Numbered from the stretch's first letter, positions 29,633 to 40,046 are shown. The stretch: DNA of 64,000 nt from Rhizobium sp. BK251 (GCF_004345245.1 NZ_SLUQ01000002.1:558001-622000); one strand, 5' to 3'. A program made the numbers and translations. The notes: generated by a model not told the origin, from the letters alone.

Positions 29633-30730
29633 TCACTTGAAGGTCTTCGCGAATGCGGTGGTGAACTTGACGCCACCGCGGTCGTCGATTGCCTCTCCCA
29701 GCACGACATCCATGGTCGTGTCCGTGGCGCGTGCTAGCACAAACCCGCCCATGAAGGCCGCCTTTGCCTTGATGATGTCGATGCCGTTGACCTGATAGGC
29801 CATCGGCGTGTCGTGTTCGTGCCCGTGGAAAATGCCGACCACGTTATAGCCACGGATGATGCCGAAGAGTGCGTCACGCTCGGCGTCGTCCCACCAGTGG
29901 GGCGTACCGCTGCCGGTGTCGCTGAACGTCCTGTTGGCCGGATCCCAGCGCTCCAGCGAGAACGGGTCCCACCCGTAGTGCTGGAACATCACCACCGGCC
30001 GCCCATCGGAGGCATAGAGCGCGAGATCCCGCCTGAGCCATTCGAGGCCGCTTGCGGCGCGCTTGTTGGTATCCCCACCGTAGCGATGCAGCTGGACAAG
30101 ATGCAGGCCGCCCCAGTTCCACGAATAGCTGTCGGACAAGGTGTCGTAGCTGTCGACCGGCACCAGCGGCTTGAAGAAGACGCTCGGCTTGTGATTGAGT
30201 CGGACATAGTCCCGCAGTTCGTCACGATACCAGTCGATCTGCGGTGGATGGCCGTCCTGGTCGAGGTCATGATTGCCGAGCCCGACATAGACTGGATAGT
30301 GGATATGGTTGGCGCTCTGGCCCTGTTGGTAGCGGTGCGAGAATTGCAGGAGCTGCGTGCCCTCGCGCGGTTCGGCGGTCTGTCCGCCGCCGTCATCCGT
30401 GACATCGCCACAGACGATCACCCCGCGCGGCCTGCCGATAGGCTGCCCGGCTCGGGTGAGGCCGGTCGGCTTGCCGCCTATCTCCGTTGGCCAGCGTTGC
30501 TCCGGGATGTTGTTGAGAGCCGCAATGTGGCGCAGGAGATTTGCGTTCGTCTTGCCTTCCGCCTCGCAATTGGGGCTGAGGCCGTCGTCCATGCGGCAGG
30601 CGTGTACGTCATTGATGACAAGGAACGTCGCATCCGTTGCCGGTCGGTCCGCCCTGGCGCCGAAGGGCCATGCAAAGGCGAGGCCGGTGCCTAGGCCGCC
30701 TCGCATGAAAGAACGTCTCGTGACCGGCAT
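29633..30730 (-). CDS. Tat-exported calcineurin-like metallophosphoesterase
   Basis: The 365-residue product starts with a twin-arginine signal (TRRSFMRGG, then a hydrophobic stretch to ARAD). The metallophosphoesterase motifs follow in order: INDVH, GDVTDDG, GNHD and HGHEHD. These bind the binuclear metal site, so a folded, metal-loaded enzyme exported to the periplasm is expected. The substrate is unknown; phosphodiesters or inositol-type phosphates are possible. The start at 30730 has GGAGG six bases upstream, while the frame is open to 30808. It breaks the dcw cluster on the opposite strand. Confidence 0.88.
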   Translation of the reverse strand: MPVTRRSFMRGGLGTGLAFAWPFGARADRPATDATFLVINDVHACRMDDGLSPNCEAEGKTNANLLRHIAALNNIPEQRWPTEIGGKPTGLTRAGQPIGRPRGVIVCGDVTDDGGGQTAEPREGTQLLQFSHRYQQGQSANHIHYPVYVGLGNHDLDQDGHPPQIDWYRDELRDYVRLNHKPSVFFKPLVPVDSYDTLSDSYSWNWGGLHLVQLHRYGGDTNKRAASGLEWLRRDLALYASDGRPVVMFQHYGWDPFSLERWDPANRTFSDTGSGTPHWWDDAERDALFGIIRGYNVVGIFHGHEHDTPMAYQVNGIDIIKAKAAFMGGFVLARATDTTMDVVLGEAIDDRGGVKFTTAFAKTFK

Positions 30731-30807
30731 CCGTTTCCTCCACTCCATTCGCACGATGGTAGAAGCGCCGTCAGCAGGGCGCAACGAATTGCCGCTCAGA
30801 TATGACA

Positions 30808-30833
30808 AAGCCGCGGATTTTCATCCGCGGCTT
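30808..30833 (-). terminator. Terminator of the MHS transporter gene
   Basis: An 11-bp perfect stem (AAGCCGCGGAT / ATCCGCGGCTT) with a 4-base loop lies 30 bp past the transporter stop. On the minus strand, TTTG runs from its end. Confidence 0.65.
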
Positions 30834-30863
30834 CGAGATTTTCAGGGTGTGCCGGTCAGCGAC

Positions 30864-32174
30864 TCAGACTTCCTCGCGCCCGGACAGCAGGATGCATATC
30901 AGTGAGATCAGGGCCGCGGCGGCGAGATAGTAGCCGACATAGGTGAGGCTGTAGTTCGTGGCGAGCCAGGTGGCTATGTAAGGCGCCAGCGAAGCGCCGA
31001 AGATCCCGCCGAGGTTGAAGGTCATCGAGGCGCCCGTATAGCGGACCGTGGTCGGGAAGGGGGCGGCGAGTGCCGCGCCGATCGGACCATAGGTGAAGCC
31101 CATCAGCGCAAGACCGATGATCGAGCAAAGGAATGCACCCAGCAGCCCCGCCGTCAGCAACGACGCGTAGAAGAAACCGAAGATCGCGATCGCGATGGTC
31201 GTCAGGCTGAGGATGACGCGACGCGAGTAAAGGTCGGAGAGCCATCCGGACAACGGGATCGTCAGTCCGAAGAAGACGACGCCGACGAGCTGCACCACAA
31301 GGAACTGTTCGCGCGAGTAGCCGAGCTTCGTCGTTCCCCAGGATAGGGTGAATACCGTCATGAGGTAGAAGAGCACGAAGGTCGCCACGGCAATGAAGGT
31401 GCCGAGGATGAGGCTGCGCAGATGCGACCTGAAGATGACGGCGATCGGAACGGAAACGCGTTCATGCTTGTCGATCGCCCGCTGGAATTCCGGCGTCTCG
31501 GTGATCCTGAGGCGGACATAGAGGCCGACCGCAACGAGCGCCAGGCTCGCAACGAAGGGAATGCGCCAGCCGTAGTCAAGGAAAGCCTCGTTGCTCATCG
31601 TCTCCGTGAGAATCAGGAAGAAGCCGGCCGACAGGATGAAGCCGATCGGCGCGCCGAGCTGCGGGAACATCGCATACCAGCTGCGCTTGCCGGGAGGCGC
31701 GTTCTCCGTGGCGAGCAGCACGGCGCCGCCCCATTCGCCGCCAAGCCCGAGGCCCTGGCCGAAGCGGCACAGTGCGAGGAGCAGGGGAGCGGCCACGCCG
31801 ATCGCATCATAGCCGGGCAACATTCCGATGAAGACGGTCGAGAGGCCCATGGTCATGAGCGCGGCTACAAGCGTTGCCTTGCGGCCGATCCTGTCGCCGA
31901 AATGACCGAAGACGAGCGCGCCGAAGGGGCGGGCGAAGAAGGCGATCGAAAAGGTCGCAAAAGACTGCAGCGTTGCCGAGGTCGGATCGCTTGCCGGGAA
32001 GAAGAGATGCGGGAAGACGATGACTGCGGCGGTCGCGTAGACGTAGAAATCGAAGAATTCGATGGTGGTGCCGACCAGGCTCGCTATCAGGACGCGCGCC
32101 GGCGAATTCACTTGCGCATCGTTCGAAGAGGCTGGGCTCGGCGATACGGGAGATATCGCGTCTGACATGTTCAT
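30864..32174 (-). CDS. MFS metabolite:H+ symporter (MHS family)
   Basis: This 436-residue major facilitator protein has twelve predicted helices. MHS signatures are ASLVGTTIEFFDFYVYATAA near the N-terminus, GHFGDRIGRKATLV in the loop after helix 2, and LGGEWGGAVLLATENAPPGKR before helix 5. Relatives carry alpha-ketoglutarate, citrate, proline/betaine or shikimate; the substrate cannot be fixed here. An ATG at 32168 is an alternative start. It sits on the opposite strand between murB and ddl and is not obviously linked to wall synthesis. Confidence 0.9.
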   Translation of the reverse strand: MNMSDAISPVSPSPASSNDAQVNSPARVLIASLVGTTIEFFDFYVYATAAVIVFPHLFFPASDPTSATLQSFATFSIAFFARPFGALVFGHFGDRIGRKATLVAALMTMGLSTVFIGMLPGYDAIGVAAPLLLALCRFGQGLGLGGEWGGAVLLATENAPPGKRSWYAMFPQLGAPIGFILSAGFFLILTETMSNEAFLDYGWRIPFVASLALVAVGLYVRLRITETPEFQRAIDKHERVSVPIAVIFRSHLRSLILGTFIAVATFVLFYLMTVFTLSWGTTKLGYSREQFLVVQLVGVVFFGLTIPLSGWLSDLYSRRVILSLTTIAIAIFGFFYASLLTAGLLGAFLCSIIGLALMGFTYGPIGAALAAPFPTTVRYTGASMTFNLGGIFGASLAPYIATWLATNYSLTYVGYYLAAAALISLICILLSGREEV

Positions 32175-32659
32175 TCCATTCAGGATATTAACGGCGCCTT
32201 GGGAGGCTCGGCCGGTCTTAACGCAATTTTCGTTCGGCGCAACCGCAAAATCCGCAAGAAAGTAATCAAAATCGGTCGTTCGGGATCGCTCAGTCCTATG
32301 GTCCGCGTGGCGATTCTTGCCATCATCCTAAAGTGTGTGGAGGCGTCAACTGACGCTACGTGAACACAGACCTGAAGGCCGCTATTACGCCGCGAAAGGT
32401 GGCGACCCCGGAAGACGCGTTGCGGAGCGCGCTCATCTCTTTTGTCTTGCCATTCAGGCAACTCTCTGATTCCATGAGTTAATCCTGATTCGCATGCAAG
32501 GTCGTGCCCGACAAGCCGGTTGGCGGTTAACGAAAGTAAACGCTTCATTAACCATAATGTTGTTCTAATGGGTCAAGCGCACTGAGGCCGGATTCGCGGC
32601 CTACAAGTCTGGCGCAAGCGTCGAGTTGCAGAGTTCCGGTTTATCCTTTGGGGGTGTTG
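32175..32659. other. 485-bp divergent region, MHS transporter / ddl-ftsQA
   Basis: No credible gene was seen. The right half (32520-32580) is AT-rich with three TTAA-type words (GGTTAACG, ATTAACC) and GATTC at 32468, 32487 and 32591. These resemble CtrA half-sites and CcrM GANTC sites, but GANTC is expected about twice by chance in this length, so the evidence is weak. The ddl-ftsQ-ftsA promoter should be here. Confidence 0.4.
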
Positions 32660-33583
32660 ATGAGTGGCAAGCATGTAGCCGTTCTATTGGGCGGATTTTC
32701 CTCGGAGAGGCCCGTGAGCCTTTCTTCGGGAAAGGCTTGCGCGGATGCCCTTGAGGCTGAGGGTTTCAGGGTCACGCGGGTGGATGTCGACCGCGATGTT
32801 TCTTCCCAGCTTGCGGTGCTGAAGCCCGACGTGGTCTTCAATGCCCTGCATGGTCCGTTTGGAGAGGACGGGACGATTCAGGGCGTGCTGGAATATCTCC
32901 AGATTCCCTATACGCATTCGGGCGTTCTTGCCTCGGCGCTGGCGATGGACAAGTCGCGGGCCAAGCTCGTTGCCGCCGCGGCGGGCATTCCTGTCGCCGA
33001 ATCCATCGTGATGAGCCGATTCTCGTTTACCTCCGAGCATCCCATGAAGCCTCCCTATGTGGTGAAGCCGGTGCGCGAGGGGTCGAGCTTCGGCGTGGTG
33101 ATCGTGCAGGAGGATCAGTCGCATCCGCCCCAGATCGTCAGTTCCCCGGAATGGCTCTATGGCGACGAGGTAATCGTCGAGCGCTATATCCCTGGTCGCG
33201 AGCTGACCTGTGCGGTGATGGGCGATGTGGCGCTTGGCGTCATCGAGATTGTGCCGCTCGACCACAGTTTCTACGACTATGACGCAAAGTATGTCAAAGG
33301 CGGCTCGAGGCACGATCTTCCGGCGAAAATTTCACCGAATATTTACCAAAAAATACAAACAATAGCGTTAAGGGCGCATCAAGCAATCGGTTGTCGCGGG
33401 GTTAGTCGATCTGACTTTCGTTTTGACGATCGCCTGTCCGAAGATGGAGTCATCTGGCTGGAAATCAATACGCAGCCGGGTATGACCCCAACCTCCCTTG
33501 CGCCTGAAATGGCCGCGCATGCCGGCTATTCGTTTGGTGAATTTCTCCGGTGGATGGTGGAGGACGCATCATGTTCGCGTTGA
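32660..33583 (+). CDS. ddl: D-alanine--D-alanine ligase
   Basis: The 307-residue ATP-grasp ligase has [19 protein letters not shown] at the N-terminus, [23 protein letters not shown] as the ATP-binding segment, and [14 protein letters not shown] near the C-terminus with the metal-binding Glu/Asn. It makes D-Ala-D-Ala for MurF. The start at 32660 follows GGGGGTG; an in-frame TTG at 32648 is less likely. Its 3' end overlaps ftsQ by 13 bp in a different frame, which suggests coupled translation of ddl and the division genes. Confidence 0.95.
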   Translation: MSGKHVAVLLGGFSSERPVSLSSGKACADALEAEGFRVTRVDVDRDVSSQLAVLKPDVVFNALHGPFGEDGTIQGVLEYLQIPYTHSGVLASALAMDKSRAKLVAAAAGIPVAESIVMSRFSFTSEHPMKPPYVVKPVREGSSFGVVIVQEDQSHPPQIVSSPEWLYGDEVIVERYIPGRELTCAVMGDVALGVIEIVPLDHSFYDYDAKYVKGGSRHDLPAKISPNIYQKIQTIALRAHQAIGCRGVSRSDFRFDDRLSEDGVIWLEINTQPGMTPTSLAPEMAAHAGYSFGEFLRWMVEDASCSR

Positions 33584-34503
33584 CGGTCAAGAGGATGGTG
33601 CGCAGCCGCCATCGCGCCGTCGCGTCCCTGGACGAAGCTGACGACCTGTTCGTCCTGCCGCGTCCGATGCGTCGAATCGTGCGCTTTCTGGTCGGGCTCG
33701 GAACGGGCCGCATCGATATTCCGCCGCATGTCGGCACGGTGTCTGCCGTCGCTTTCCTTGCGGCTACGGGTCTTTACGGCATGTCGCTCGGCGGGCACAC
33801 GGATGTCGTTGCCCAGGCGACGACGGCTGCTGCCGGTTTTGCGATCGAGGACGTCAAGGTCTCGGGCAACGCCGAGACTTCCGAGATCGAAATCCTGCAG
33901 TTGATTGGCCTCGACGGCACGACCTCGCTCGTCGCTCTCGATATCGACGCGGCGCGCCAGAAGATTGCCAAGCTTCCCTGGGTGGAAAGCGTCGAAGTCC
34001 GGAAGATCTATCCGAAGACGATCGAGGTGAATCTGAAGGAGAGGCAGGCTTTTGCAATCTGGCAGCATGGCTCGGAACTCTCCCTCATCGAGAAGAACGG
34101 CAGCGTCATTGCTCCTCTTCGCGATAACAAGTTCTCGTCCCTGCCGCTCTTCGTCGGCCGGGATGCCGAAACGGCTGCGGCCTCCTTCGAGGATCAGTTC
34201 GCCAACTGGCCCGATATCCGGGCGCGGGTGAAGGCCTACGTCCGGGTCGCCAGCCGCCGCTGGGACCTGCATCTCGACAACGGCATCGTCGTCAAGCTGC
34301 CGGAAGACAATATCGACCATGCTCTCTCCCTGCTGTCGAGGCTCGACAGGGAGGAAAATCTTCTGCAACGCGACATCGCTGCCGTCGATCTTCGCCTCGA
34401 TGACCGTACGACCATTCAGCTGACGCCGGAGGCGCTGGAGCGCCGCCAGGCGGCTCTCGAGGCAAGAACAAAGGCCTTAAAGAAGGCGGGGCAGAATATA
34501 TGA
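33571..34503 (+). CDS. ftsQ: Cell division protein FtsQ
   Basis: The 310-residue bitopic protein has a basic cytoplasmic N-terminus, one membrane helix (about 55-75), then a POTRA domain starting [17 protein letters not shown] beta domain with [19 protein letters not shown] follows. FtsQ links the early ring to FtsL, FtsB, FtsW and FtsI. The start at 33571 has GGAGG seven bases upstream inside the end of ddl. The stop overlaps ftsA by 4 bp (ATGA). Confidence 0.94.
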   Translation: MFALTVKRMVRSRHRAVASLDEADDLFVLPRPMRRIVRFLVGLGTGRIDIPPHVGTVSAVAFLAATGLYGMSLGGHTDVVAQATTAAAGFAIEDVKVSGNAETSEIEILQLIGLDGTTSLVALDIDAARQKIAKLPWVESVEVRKIYPKTIEVNLKERQAFAIWQHGSELSLIEKNGSVIAPLRDNKFSSLPLFVGRDAETAAASFEDQFANWPDIRARVKAYVRVASRRWDLHLDNGIVVKLPEDNIDHALSLLSRLDREENLLQRDIAAVDLRLDDRTTIQLTPEALERRQAALEARTKALKKAGQNI

Positions 34504-35831
34504 GCATATTTGGTTCGTCGCATTTCGGACTGCCCCGACTGAAACCTCTTTCGTCGAAGCGGTCACATATCGTTTCTGTCCTCGATATCGGTTCCACCAA
34601 GGTCGTCTGCATGATCGGCCGGCTGACGCCCCGCGAGGAAAGCCAGATTCTTCCGGGCCGCACGCACAATATCGAGGTCATCGGCATCGGCCATCAGCGC
34701 TCCCGCGGCATCAAGACCGGCGTCATCGCCGACCTCGATGCAGTCGAAGGCGTCATTCGCCTTGCGGTCGACGCGGCCGAACGCATGGCCGGCCTGACGG
34801 TCGAGAGCCTGATCGTCAACGTTTCGGCCGGCCGGCTCGGCAGCGACGTCTATACCGCGACCATCGATCTCGGCGGCCAGGAAGTCGAGAGCAACGACCT
34901 CAAGAAGGTGCTGTCAGCCGCATGCCATCAGTCGCTGCGCCAGGACCGCGCCGTACTGCATTCGCTGGCGACAGGTTATTCGCTCGACGGCGAGCGCGGC
35001 ATCCGCGATCCGCTGGCGATGTTCGGCGACGTTCTCGGCGTGGACATGCATGTGGTCACCGCGGAGCGGGCCGCGCTCAAGAACCTGGAGCTCAGCGTCA
35101 ACCGGGCACATCTGTCCGTCGAGGGCATGGTCGCGACGCCTTATGCAAGCGGCCTTGCAGCGCTTGTCGACGATGAAGTCGAACTCGGATGCGCCGCAAT
35201 CGATATGGGCGGCGGCACGACGACGATCTCCGTCTTCGCCGAGGGAAAGCTGGTGCACACGGACGCCGTCGGTCTCGGCGGGCATCATGTGACCACCGAC
35301 CTTGCGCGCGGACTTTCGACGCGTATCGAGGACGCGGAGCGACTGAAGGCGGTCCATGCCTCAGCGCTGCCGAATTCCTCCGATGAGCGCGAGCTGATTT
35401 CCATTCCGCCGATCGGCGAGGACGATCGCGATCAGCCGTCGCAGGTGCCCAAGGCGCTTGTCTCGCGGATCGTGCGCGCCCGCATTGAGGAGACGCTTGA
35501 ACTGATCCGCGACCGCATCCAGCGCTCCGGTTTCAGCCCGATCGTCGGCAAGCGCGTCGTGCTGACGGGCGGTGCAAGCCAGTTGACCGGCCTGCCGGAA
35601 GTGGCGCGCCGCATCCTGGCCCGCAATGTCCGGATCGGTCGCCCGATGGGCGTTTCGGGCCTGCCGACGGCGGCGAAGGGTCCGGCATTTTCAACTGCGG
35701 TCGGCCTGATGATTTATCCGCAGGTCGCGGACATGGAGACACATGCGGCGGGAAGCGGTCTGCTCTCGTCGCTTGGGGGAAGTAGCAGTCGGATTGCCCG
35801 CGTCGGGCACTGGCTGAAGGAGAGTTTTTAG
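34500..35831 (+). CDS. ftsA: Cell division protein FtsA
   Basis: The 443-residue actin-like ATPase has phosphate-binding motifs SVLDIGSTKVVCMIG near the N-terminus and CAAIDMGGGTTTISVF in the second lobe, plus VLTGGASQLTGL as adenosine motif. The C-terminus GHWLKESF is an amphipathic membrane-targeting helix. FtsA tethers FtsZ filaments to the membrane and signals to FtsN and the FtsW/I synthase. It overlaps ftsQ by 4 bp and is 102 bp upstream of ftsZ. Confidence 0.96.
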   Translation: MSIFGSSHFGLPRLKPLSSKRSHIVSVLDIGSTKVVCMIGRLTPREESQILPGRTHNIEVIGIGHQRSRGIKTGVIADLDAVEGVIRLAVDAAERMAGLTVESLIVNVSAGRLGSDVYTATIDLGGQEVESNDLKKVLSAACHQSLRQDRAVLHSLATGYSLDGERGIRDPLAMFGDVLGVDMHVVTAERAALKNLELSVNRAHLSVEGMVATPYASGLAALVDDEVELGCAAIDMGGGTTTISVFAEGKLVHTDAVGLGGHHVTTDLARGLSTRIEDAERLKAVHASALPNSSDERELISIPPIGEDDRDQPSQVPKALVSRIVRARIEETLELIRDRIQRSGFSPIVGKRVVLTGGASQLTGLPEVARRILARNVRIGRPMGVSGLPTAAKGPAFSTAVGLMIYPQVADMETHAAGSGLLSSLGGSSSRIARVGHWLKESF

Positions 35832-35933
35832 TCGCATGAGCCCGGCCGCTGCGGCGGTTTTCGGACAAGGCGATGAAAATCGAGTGAATTGGCCGGCGTG
35901 GCGATGCGGCCATAAAGAGAAGGAACGGGTACC

Positions 35934-37655
35934 ATGACAATCAAGCTGCAGAAGCCAGATATCACTGAGCTGAAGCCCCGCATCACCGTGTTCGGCGTCG
36001 GCGGCGGTGGCGGCAACGCCGTCAACAACATGATCACGGCCGGCCTCCAGGGCGTCGATTTCGTCGTCGCCAATACGGACGCACAGGCACTGACGATGAC
36101 CAAGGCCGAGCGCATCATCCAGCTCGGCGTCAATGTCACCGAAGGCCTCGGCGCCGGTTCTCAGCCGGAAGTCGGTCGCGCAGCCGCTGAAGAATGCATC
36201 GACGAAATCGTCGATCATCTGAACGGTACCCACATGTGCTTCGTCACCGCCGGCATGGGCGGCGGCACCGGCACGGGCGCGGCTCCGGTCGTCGCGCAGG
36301 CAGCCCGCAATAAGGGTATCCTAACGGTGGGCGTCGTGACCAAGCCGTTCCATTTCGAAGGCGGCCGGCGCATGCGCCTCGCCGAAATGGGCATCCAGGA
36401 ACTGCAGAAGTCGGTCGACACGCTGATCGTCATCCCGAATCAGAACCTCTTCCGCATTGCCAACGACAAGACGACCTTCGCCGACGCCTTCGCGATGGCC
36501 GACCAGGTTCTCTATTCGGGCGTTGCCTGCATCACCGACCTGATGGTGAAGGAAGGTCTCATCAACCTCGACTTCGCCGACGTCCGCTCGGTCATGCGTG
36601 AAATGGGTCGTGCGATGATGGGTACGGGCGAGGCTTCCGGCCAGGGCCGTGCGATGCAGGCTGCGGAAGCGGCGATCGCCAATCCGCTGCTCGACGAGAC
36701 CTCGATGAAGGGTGCGCAGGGCCTCCTGATCTCCATCACCGGCGGTCGCGACCTGACCCTCTTCGAAGTCGACGAAGCGGCAACCCGCATCCGCGAGGAA
36801 GTCGATCCGGACGCAAACATCATTCTCGGTGCTACCTTCGACGAATCGCTCGAGGGCATCATCCGCGTGTCGGTGGTCGCAACCGGTATCGATCGGGCCC
36901 TCAACCAAGCGGCTGACAAGAACATGGACTTCCGTCCGGTCAGCAGGCCGGCTGTGCGTCCCGCCGCGGCCGTTGCTCCGGCAGCGGCCGCTGTTCAGCC
37001 TGCACCCGTAGCGCAGGCACCGAAGGCTGTGGTGGATCCGATCGCCCAGACCATCCGCCAGGCGGAAGCCGATCTTGAGCGCGAACTCGAGATCCCGTCC
37101 CAGCGTGCGGCCGCTCCGGTGCAGCAACAGCCGATGCGTGACGACACTTTCCGTCCGCAGAGCAGGATCTTCGCCGGCGCCCCGGCAGAAGCTCCCGCAC
37201 CGGTTCGTGTAGCTCCGGTCCAGACAGCTCCGGTTGCAAGCCAGCCGGTCCAGCAGATGGTCAGCCAGCCTGCCGCCCCGCTGCAGCAGCCGATCATCCG
37301 CCAGGTCGTCGAACAGGTCCGGATGCCCAAGGTGGAAGACTTCCCGCCCGTCGTGCAGGCCGAGATGGACCACCGTGCCCAGCCGGCGCCGCACGTCGAG
37401 GAGCGCGGCCCGATGGGTCTGCTGAAGCGAATCACCAATTCGCTCGGCCGCCGCGAAGAGGAAGTGGCTCCGGAAATGACCTCGGCACCGGCGGCTGCCT
37501 CCCAGCAGCGCCGCCCGCTCTCACCGGAGGCGAGCCTCTACGCACCGCGTCGCGGCCAGCTTGACGATCAGGGTCGCGCAGTGCCGCAGGCACGCATGAC
37601 GCACGAGGACGACCAGCTGGAAATCCCGGCCTTCCTGCGCCGGCAATCCAACTGA
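35934..37655 (+). CDS. ftsZ: Tubulin-like division GTPase FtsZ (long-linker form)
   Basis: The 573-residue protein has a GTPase core (about 15-320) with the tubulin signature GGGTGTG (109-115) and the T7-loop [12 protein letters not shown] Pro/Gln/Ala-rich, probably disordered linker of about 240 residues follows, then the C-terminal conserved peptide EIPAFLRRQ, which binds FtsA and other partners. Most FtsZs have about 380-400 residues; the long linker is typical of rhizobial FtsZ1. GAAGGAACGGG precedes the start. A strong terminator follows the gene. Confidence 0.97.
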   Translation: MTIKLQKPDITELKPRITVFGVGGGGGNAVNNMITAGLQGVDFVVANTDAQALTMTKAERIIQLGVNVTEGLGAGSQPEVGRAAAEECIDEIVDHLNGTHMCFVTAGMGGGTGTGAAPVVAQAARNKGILTVGVVTKPFHFEGGRRMRLAEMGIQELQKSVDTLIVIPNQNLFRIANDKTTFADAFAMADQVLYSGVACITDLMVKEGLINLDFADVRSVMREMGRAMMGTGEASGQGRAMQAAEAAIANPLLDETSMKGAQGLLISITGGRDLTLFEVDEAATRIREEVDPDANIILGATFDESLEGIIRVSVVATGIDRALNQAADKNMDFRPVSRPAVRPAAAVAPAAAAVQPAPVAQAPKAVVDPIAQTIRQAEADLERELEIPSQRAAAPVQQQPMRDDTFRPQSRIFAGAPAEAPAPVRVAPVQTAPVASQPVQQMVSQPAAPLQQPIIRQVVEQVRMPKVEDFPPVVQAEMDHRAQPAPHVEERGPMGLLKRITNSLGRREEEVAPEMTSAPAAASQQRRPLSPEASLYAPRRGQLDDQGRAVPQARMTHEDDQLEIPAFLRRQSN

Positions 37656-37678
37656 GCGACGTAGAATCAAAGTTGTGG

Positions 37679-37703
37679 ACGCCCGGGGCTTCACCCCGGG
37701 CGT
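37679..37703 (+). terminator. Intrinsic terminator of ftsZ
   Basis: A 10-bp perfect GC-rich stem (ACGCCCGGGG / CCCCGGGCGT) closes a CTTCA loop and is followed by TCCTGTTTTC, 23 bp past the ftsZ stop. Confidence 0.85.
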
Positions 37704-37952
37704 TCCTGTTTTCAGGGTGGTGCAGAAAGCGCTAATTGGTGAGGTTAATCAAAGGGCTGGCTTCGTTACAAAGCGAAAGAAACAGTGATTTGGAATGCGC
37801 GGCCCCCGCACGTATGAATGTAACCGAAGTACCGGGAATCTTTTGGCTAAAAGGAAATCCGGCAAGGGTGTTACAGCAGGGTCGGCATCGAAGCGCCATT
37901 TTCATGGGCAGGCGCCTCGGCCCCAGCTGCAGAGAGTGAAGGCAGAGTTTAC

Positions 37953-38909
37953 ATGGCAATTGGTTTGCTAGGGTTCCAGACGACTATCGCACAGCCGGTT
38001 ACGCTTTCGGGCATCGGCGTTCATTCGGGCGTAGACGTCTCGATAACCTTCTACCCGGCGGAGGCCGAAAGCGGCGTCGTTTTCCAGCGTATGCACGAGA
38101 ACGGCGAGATCACGGAACTGAAGGCGGTTTCGTCGCAGGTCGGCAACACGGACCTCTGCACGGTGCTCGGCTTTTCCCCGGCACGCTCTGTCGCAACCGT
38201 CGAGCATGTCATGGCGGCGATCTATGCATCCGGTCTCGACAATGTCACCGTCGAGGTCAACGGCGCCGAGATGCCGATCATGGACGGAAGCTCGATTCCC
38301 TTTATCGATGCCATCGAACAGGCCGGCATCGTTTCGCTCGGCGTGAAGCGCCGCTACATCCGCGTGGTCAAGCCGGTGCGCTTCGAGGCAGGCGGTTCCT
38401 GGAGCGAATTTCGTCCCTATGACGGCACGCGCTTTGAGGTTGAGATCGACTTCGATTGCCCGTTGATCGGCCGCCAGAAGTGGGAAGGCGACCTGACGGC
38501 GTCGACCTTCAAGACGGAGCTTTCGCGAGCTCGCACTTTCGGCTTCATGCGGGACGTCGAGCGCCTCTGGGCGTCCGGTCATGCACTGGGCTCTTCGCTT
38601 GAGAATTCCGTCGTCATTTCCGACGACAACACGGTCATCAATGTCGAGGGCCTGCGTTATTCGGGCGACGAATTCGTTCGCCACAAGACCTTGGATGCGG
38701 TCGGCGACCTTGCGCTTGCTGGTGCCCAGTTCATCGGTTGCTATCGATCCTACCGCGGTGGTCACAAGATGAACGCCAATGCACTGAAGGCGCTGCTCAG
38801 CGATCCCACTGCCTATGAAGTCGTGGAAACGTCGGCTCCTCGCCAGCGTGTCGCGGTCAGGGAATTCATCCCCGTGAACGCTCCGGAATTCGCTCCCTGG
38901 TCGGCCTGA
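37953..38909 (+). CDS. lpxC: UDP-3-O-acyl-GlcNAc deacetylase LpxC
   Basis: The 318-residue zinc deacetylase catalyses the committed step of lipid A synthesis in the cytosol. The zinc ligands are His85 (ATVEHVMAAI), His244 and Asp248 (HKTLD), and His271 in YRGGHKMN is the catalytic histidine. ITLSGIGVHSG-type sequence (TLSGIGVHSG) near the N-terminus is diagnostic. It is separated from ftsZ by a terminator and about 270 bp, so it likely has its own promoter. Confidence 0.97.
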   Translation: MAIGLLGFQTTIAQPVTLSGIGVHSGVDVSITFYPAEAESGVVFQRMHENGEITELKAVSSQVGNTDLCTVLGFSPARSVATVEHVMAAIYASGLDNVTVEVNGAEMPIMDGSSIPFIDAIEQAGIVSLGVKRRYIRVVKPVRFEAGGSWSEFRPYDGTRFEVEIDFDCPLIGRQKWEGDLTASTFKTELSRARTFGFMRDVERLWASGHALGSSLENSVVISDDNTVINVEGLRYSGDEFVRHKTLDAVGDLALAGAQFIGCYRSYRGGHKMNANALKALLSDPTAYEVVETSAPRQRVAVREFIPVNAPEFAPWSA

Positions 38910-38933
38910 CCTCCAGTATTCTCTAAGGCCAGG

Positions 38934-38963
38934 GCCGCCTCTTCCGGGAGGCGGCATTTTTTT
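38934..38963 (+). terminator. Intrinsic terminator of lpxC
   Basis: An 8-bp stem GCCGCCTC / GAGGCGGC with a 6-base loop is followed directly by ATTTTTTT, 25 bp after the lpxC stop. Confidence 0.9.
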
Positions 38964-39171
38964 AGCCGCACGTTCGATTCTCGCAATAGCCCGATCGATT
39001 CGCCTCGGCGAGGGGTCCCGACGCATCAGGCGTTGGATAAGCCCGACATAGAGCCGCCGCTGCCACAAAAATGCGTTATTGCATCATCATTGCGTTGCTC
39101 TCACGGTGCGTTTATGGCTAGAAACGCCTGCGAGGGTGGTCGCCCATATAGGCGACAGTTGGGATGATTCT

Positions 39172-40041
39172 ATGGGTTATGCAAGGTCTGACAGGATGAT
39201 GAAGACAGCGCGGGCGCTGCTCGCGGTGATGATGGTGCTGGGCGCGGGTGTTGCGATTTCCAGCTGCCAGTCGGATCCCGATATCGACATCAGCAAGCTG
39301 CCGCTCGATTCCGATCCACCGGAACTCCTCTATAACCAGGGCCTGGCCAACCTCAAGGCCGGAAACATTACCGAGGCCGGACGCAAGTTCGAGGCCGTGG
39401 ACCGCGAACATCCCTTCTCCGAATGGGGCCGCAAGGCGCTTGTCATGGTCACCTTCGTCAAGCAGCGCCAGGGGCGCTACGACGATGCAGTGCAGGCCGG
39501 AACGCGCTATATGAACCAGTATCCGCGCTCTGCGGATGCCGCTTATGTGCAGTACCTCATCGGCCTGTCCTATTCCAAGCAGATCAGCAACGTCACGCAG
39601 GACCAGCGTGCGGCGCAGCGCACGATCGACGCCATGCAGGCTGTCGTCGACAATTATCCTGACTCCGAATATGTCGACGATGCTCAGGCAAAGATCCGTT
39701 TTGCCCGAGATCAGCTCGCCGGCAAGGAAATGCAGATCGGCCGCTACTATCTGGAGCGGAAGGAATATCTCGCCGCGATCTCTCGTTTCCGGACCGTAGT
39801 CGAGAAGTACCCGAACACCAACCAAATCGAGGAGGCGCTGGCGCGACTCACCGAGGCCTATTATGCAATGGGCATCGTCGAGGAGGCGCAGACTGCGGCC
39901 GCGGTGCTCGGGCATAACTATCCCGACAGCCAGTGGTACGCGGACTCCTACAAGCTCTTGCAGACCGGCGGCACGGAGCCGCGCGAAAACAAGGGCTCGT
40001 GGATTGCCCGGGCCGGCCAGAAACTGCTTCTTGGTACCTGA
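39172..40041 (+). CDS. bamD: Outer-membrane assembly lipoprotein BamD
   Basis: The 289-residue lipoprotein has a signal ending VAISSC (Cys32) and about five TPR repeats across residues 45-260: LLYNQGLANLKAGN, YPRSADAAYVQYLIGLSY, YPDSEYVDDAQAKI and similar. BamD is the essential partner of BamA in inserting beta-barrel proteins. The start is uncertain. The ATG at 39196 (after AAGG) gives an equally good lipoprotein signal, and the frame is open to 39079. It lies 5 bp before recN. Confidence 0.92.
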   Translation: MGYARSDRMMKTARALLAVMMVLGAGVAISSCQSDPDIDISKLPLDSDPPELLYNQGLANLKAGNITEAGRKFEAVDREHPFSEWGRKALVMVTFVKQRQGRYDDAVQAGTRYMNQYPRSADAAYVQYLIGLSYSKQISNVTQDQRAAQRTIDAMQAVVDNYPDSEYVDDAQAKIRFARDQLAGKEMQIGRYYLERKEYLAAISRFRTVVEKYPNTNQIEEALARLTEAYYAMGIVEEAQTAAAVLGHNYPDSQWYADSYKLLQTGGTEPRENKGSWIARAGQKLLLGT

Positions 40042-40046
40042 GGAAA

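Noticed and set aside
32180..32548. 122-codon minus-strand frame between the MHS transporter and ddl
   Set aside because: Arg/His-rich, no ribosome-binding site, no domain; it lies in the expected promoter region.
32468..32595. Cluster of GATTC (GANTC) sites upstream of ddl as cell-cycle methylation signal
   Set aside because: Three sites in 485 bp is close to chance expectation, so it is not claimed as a finding.
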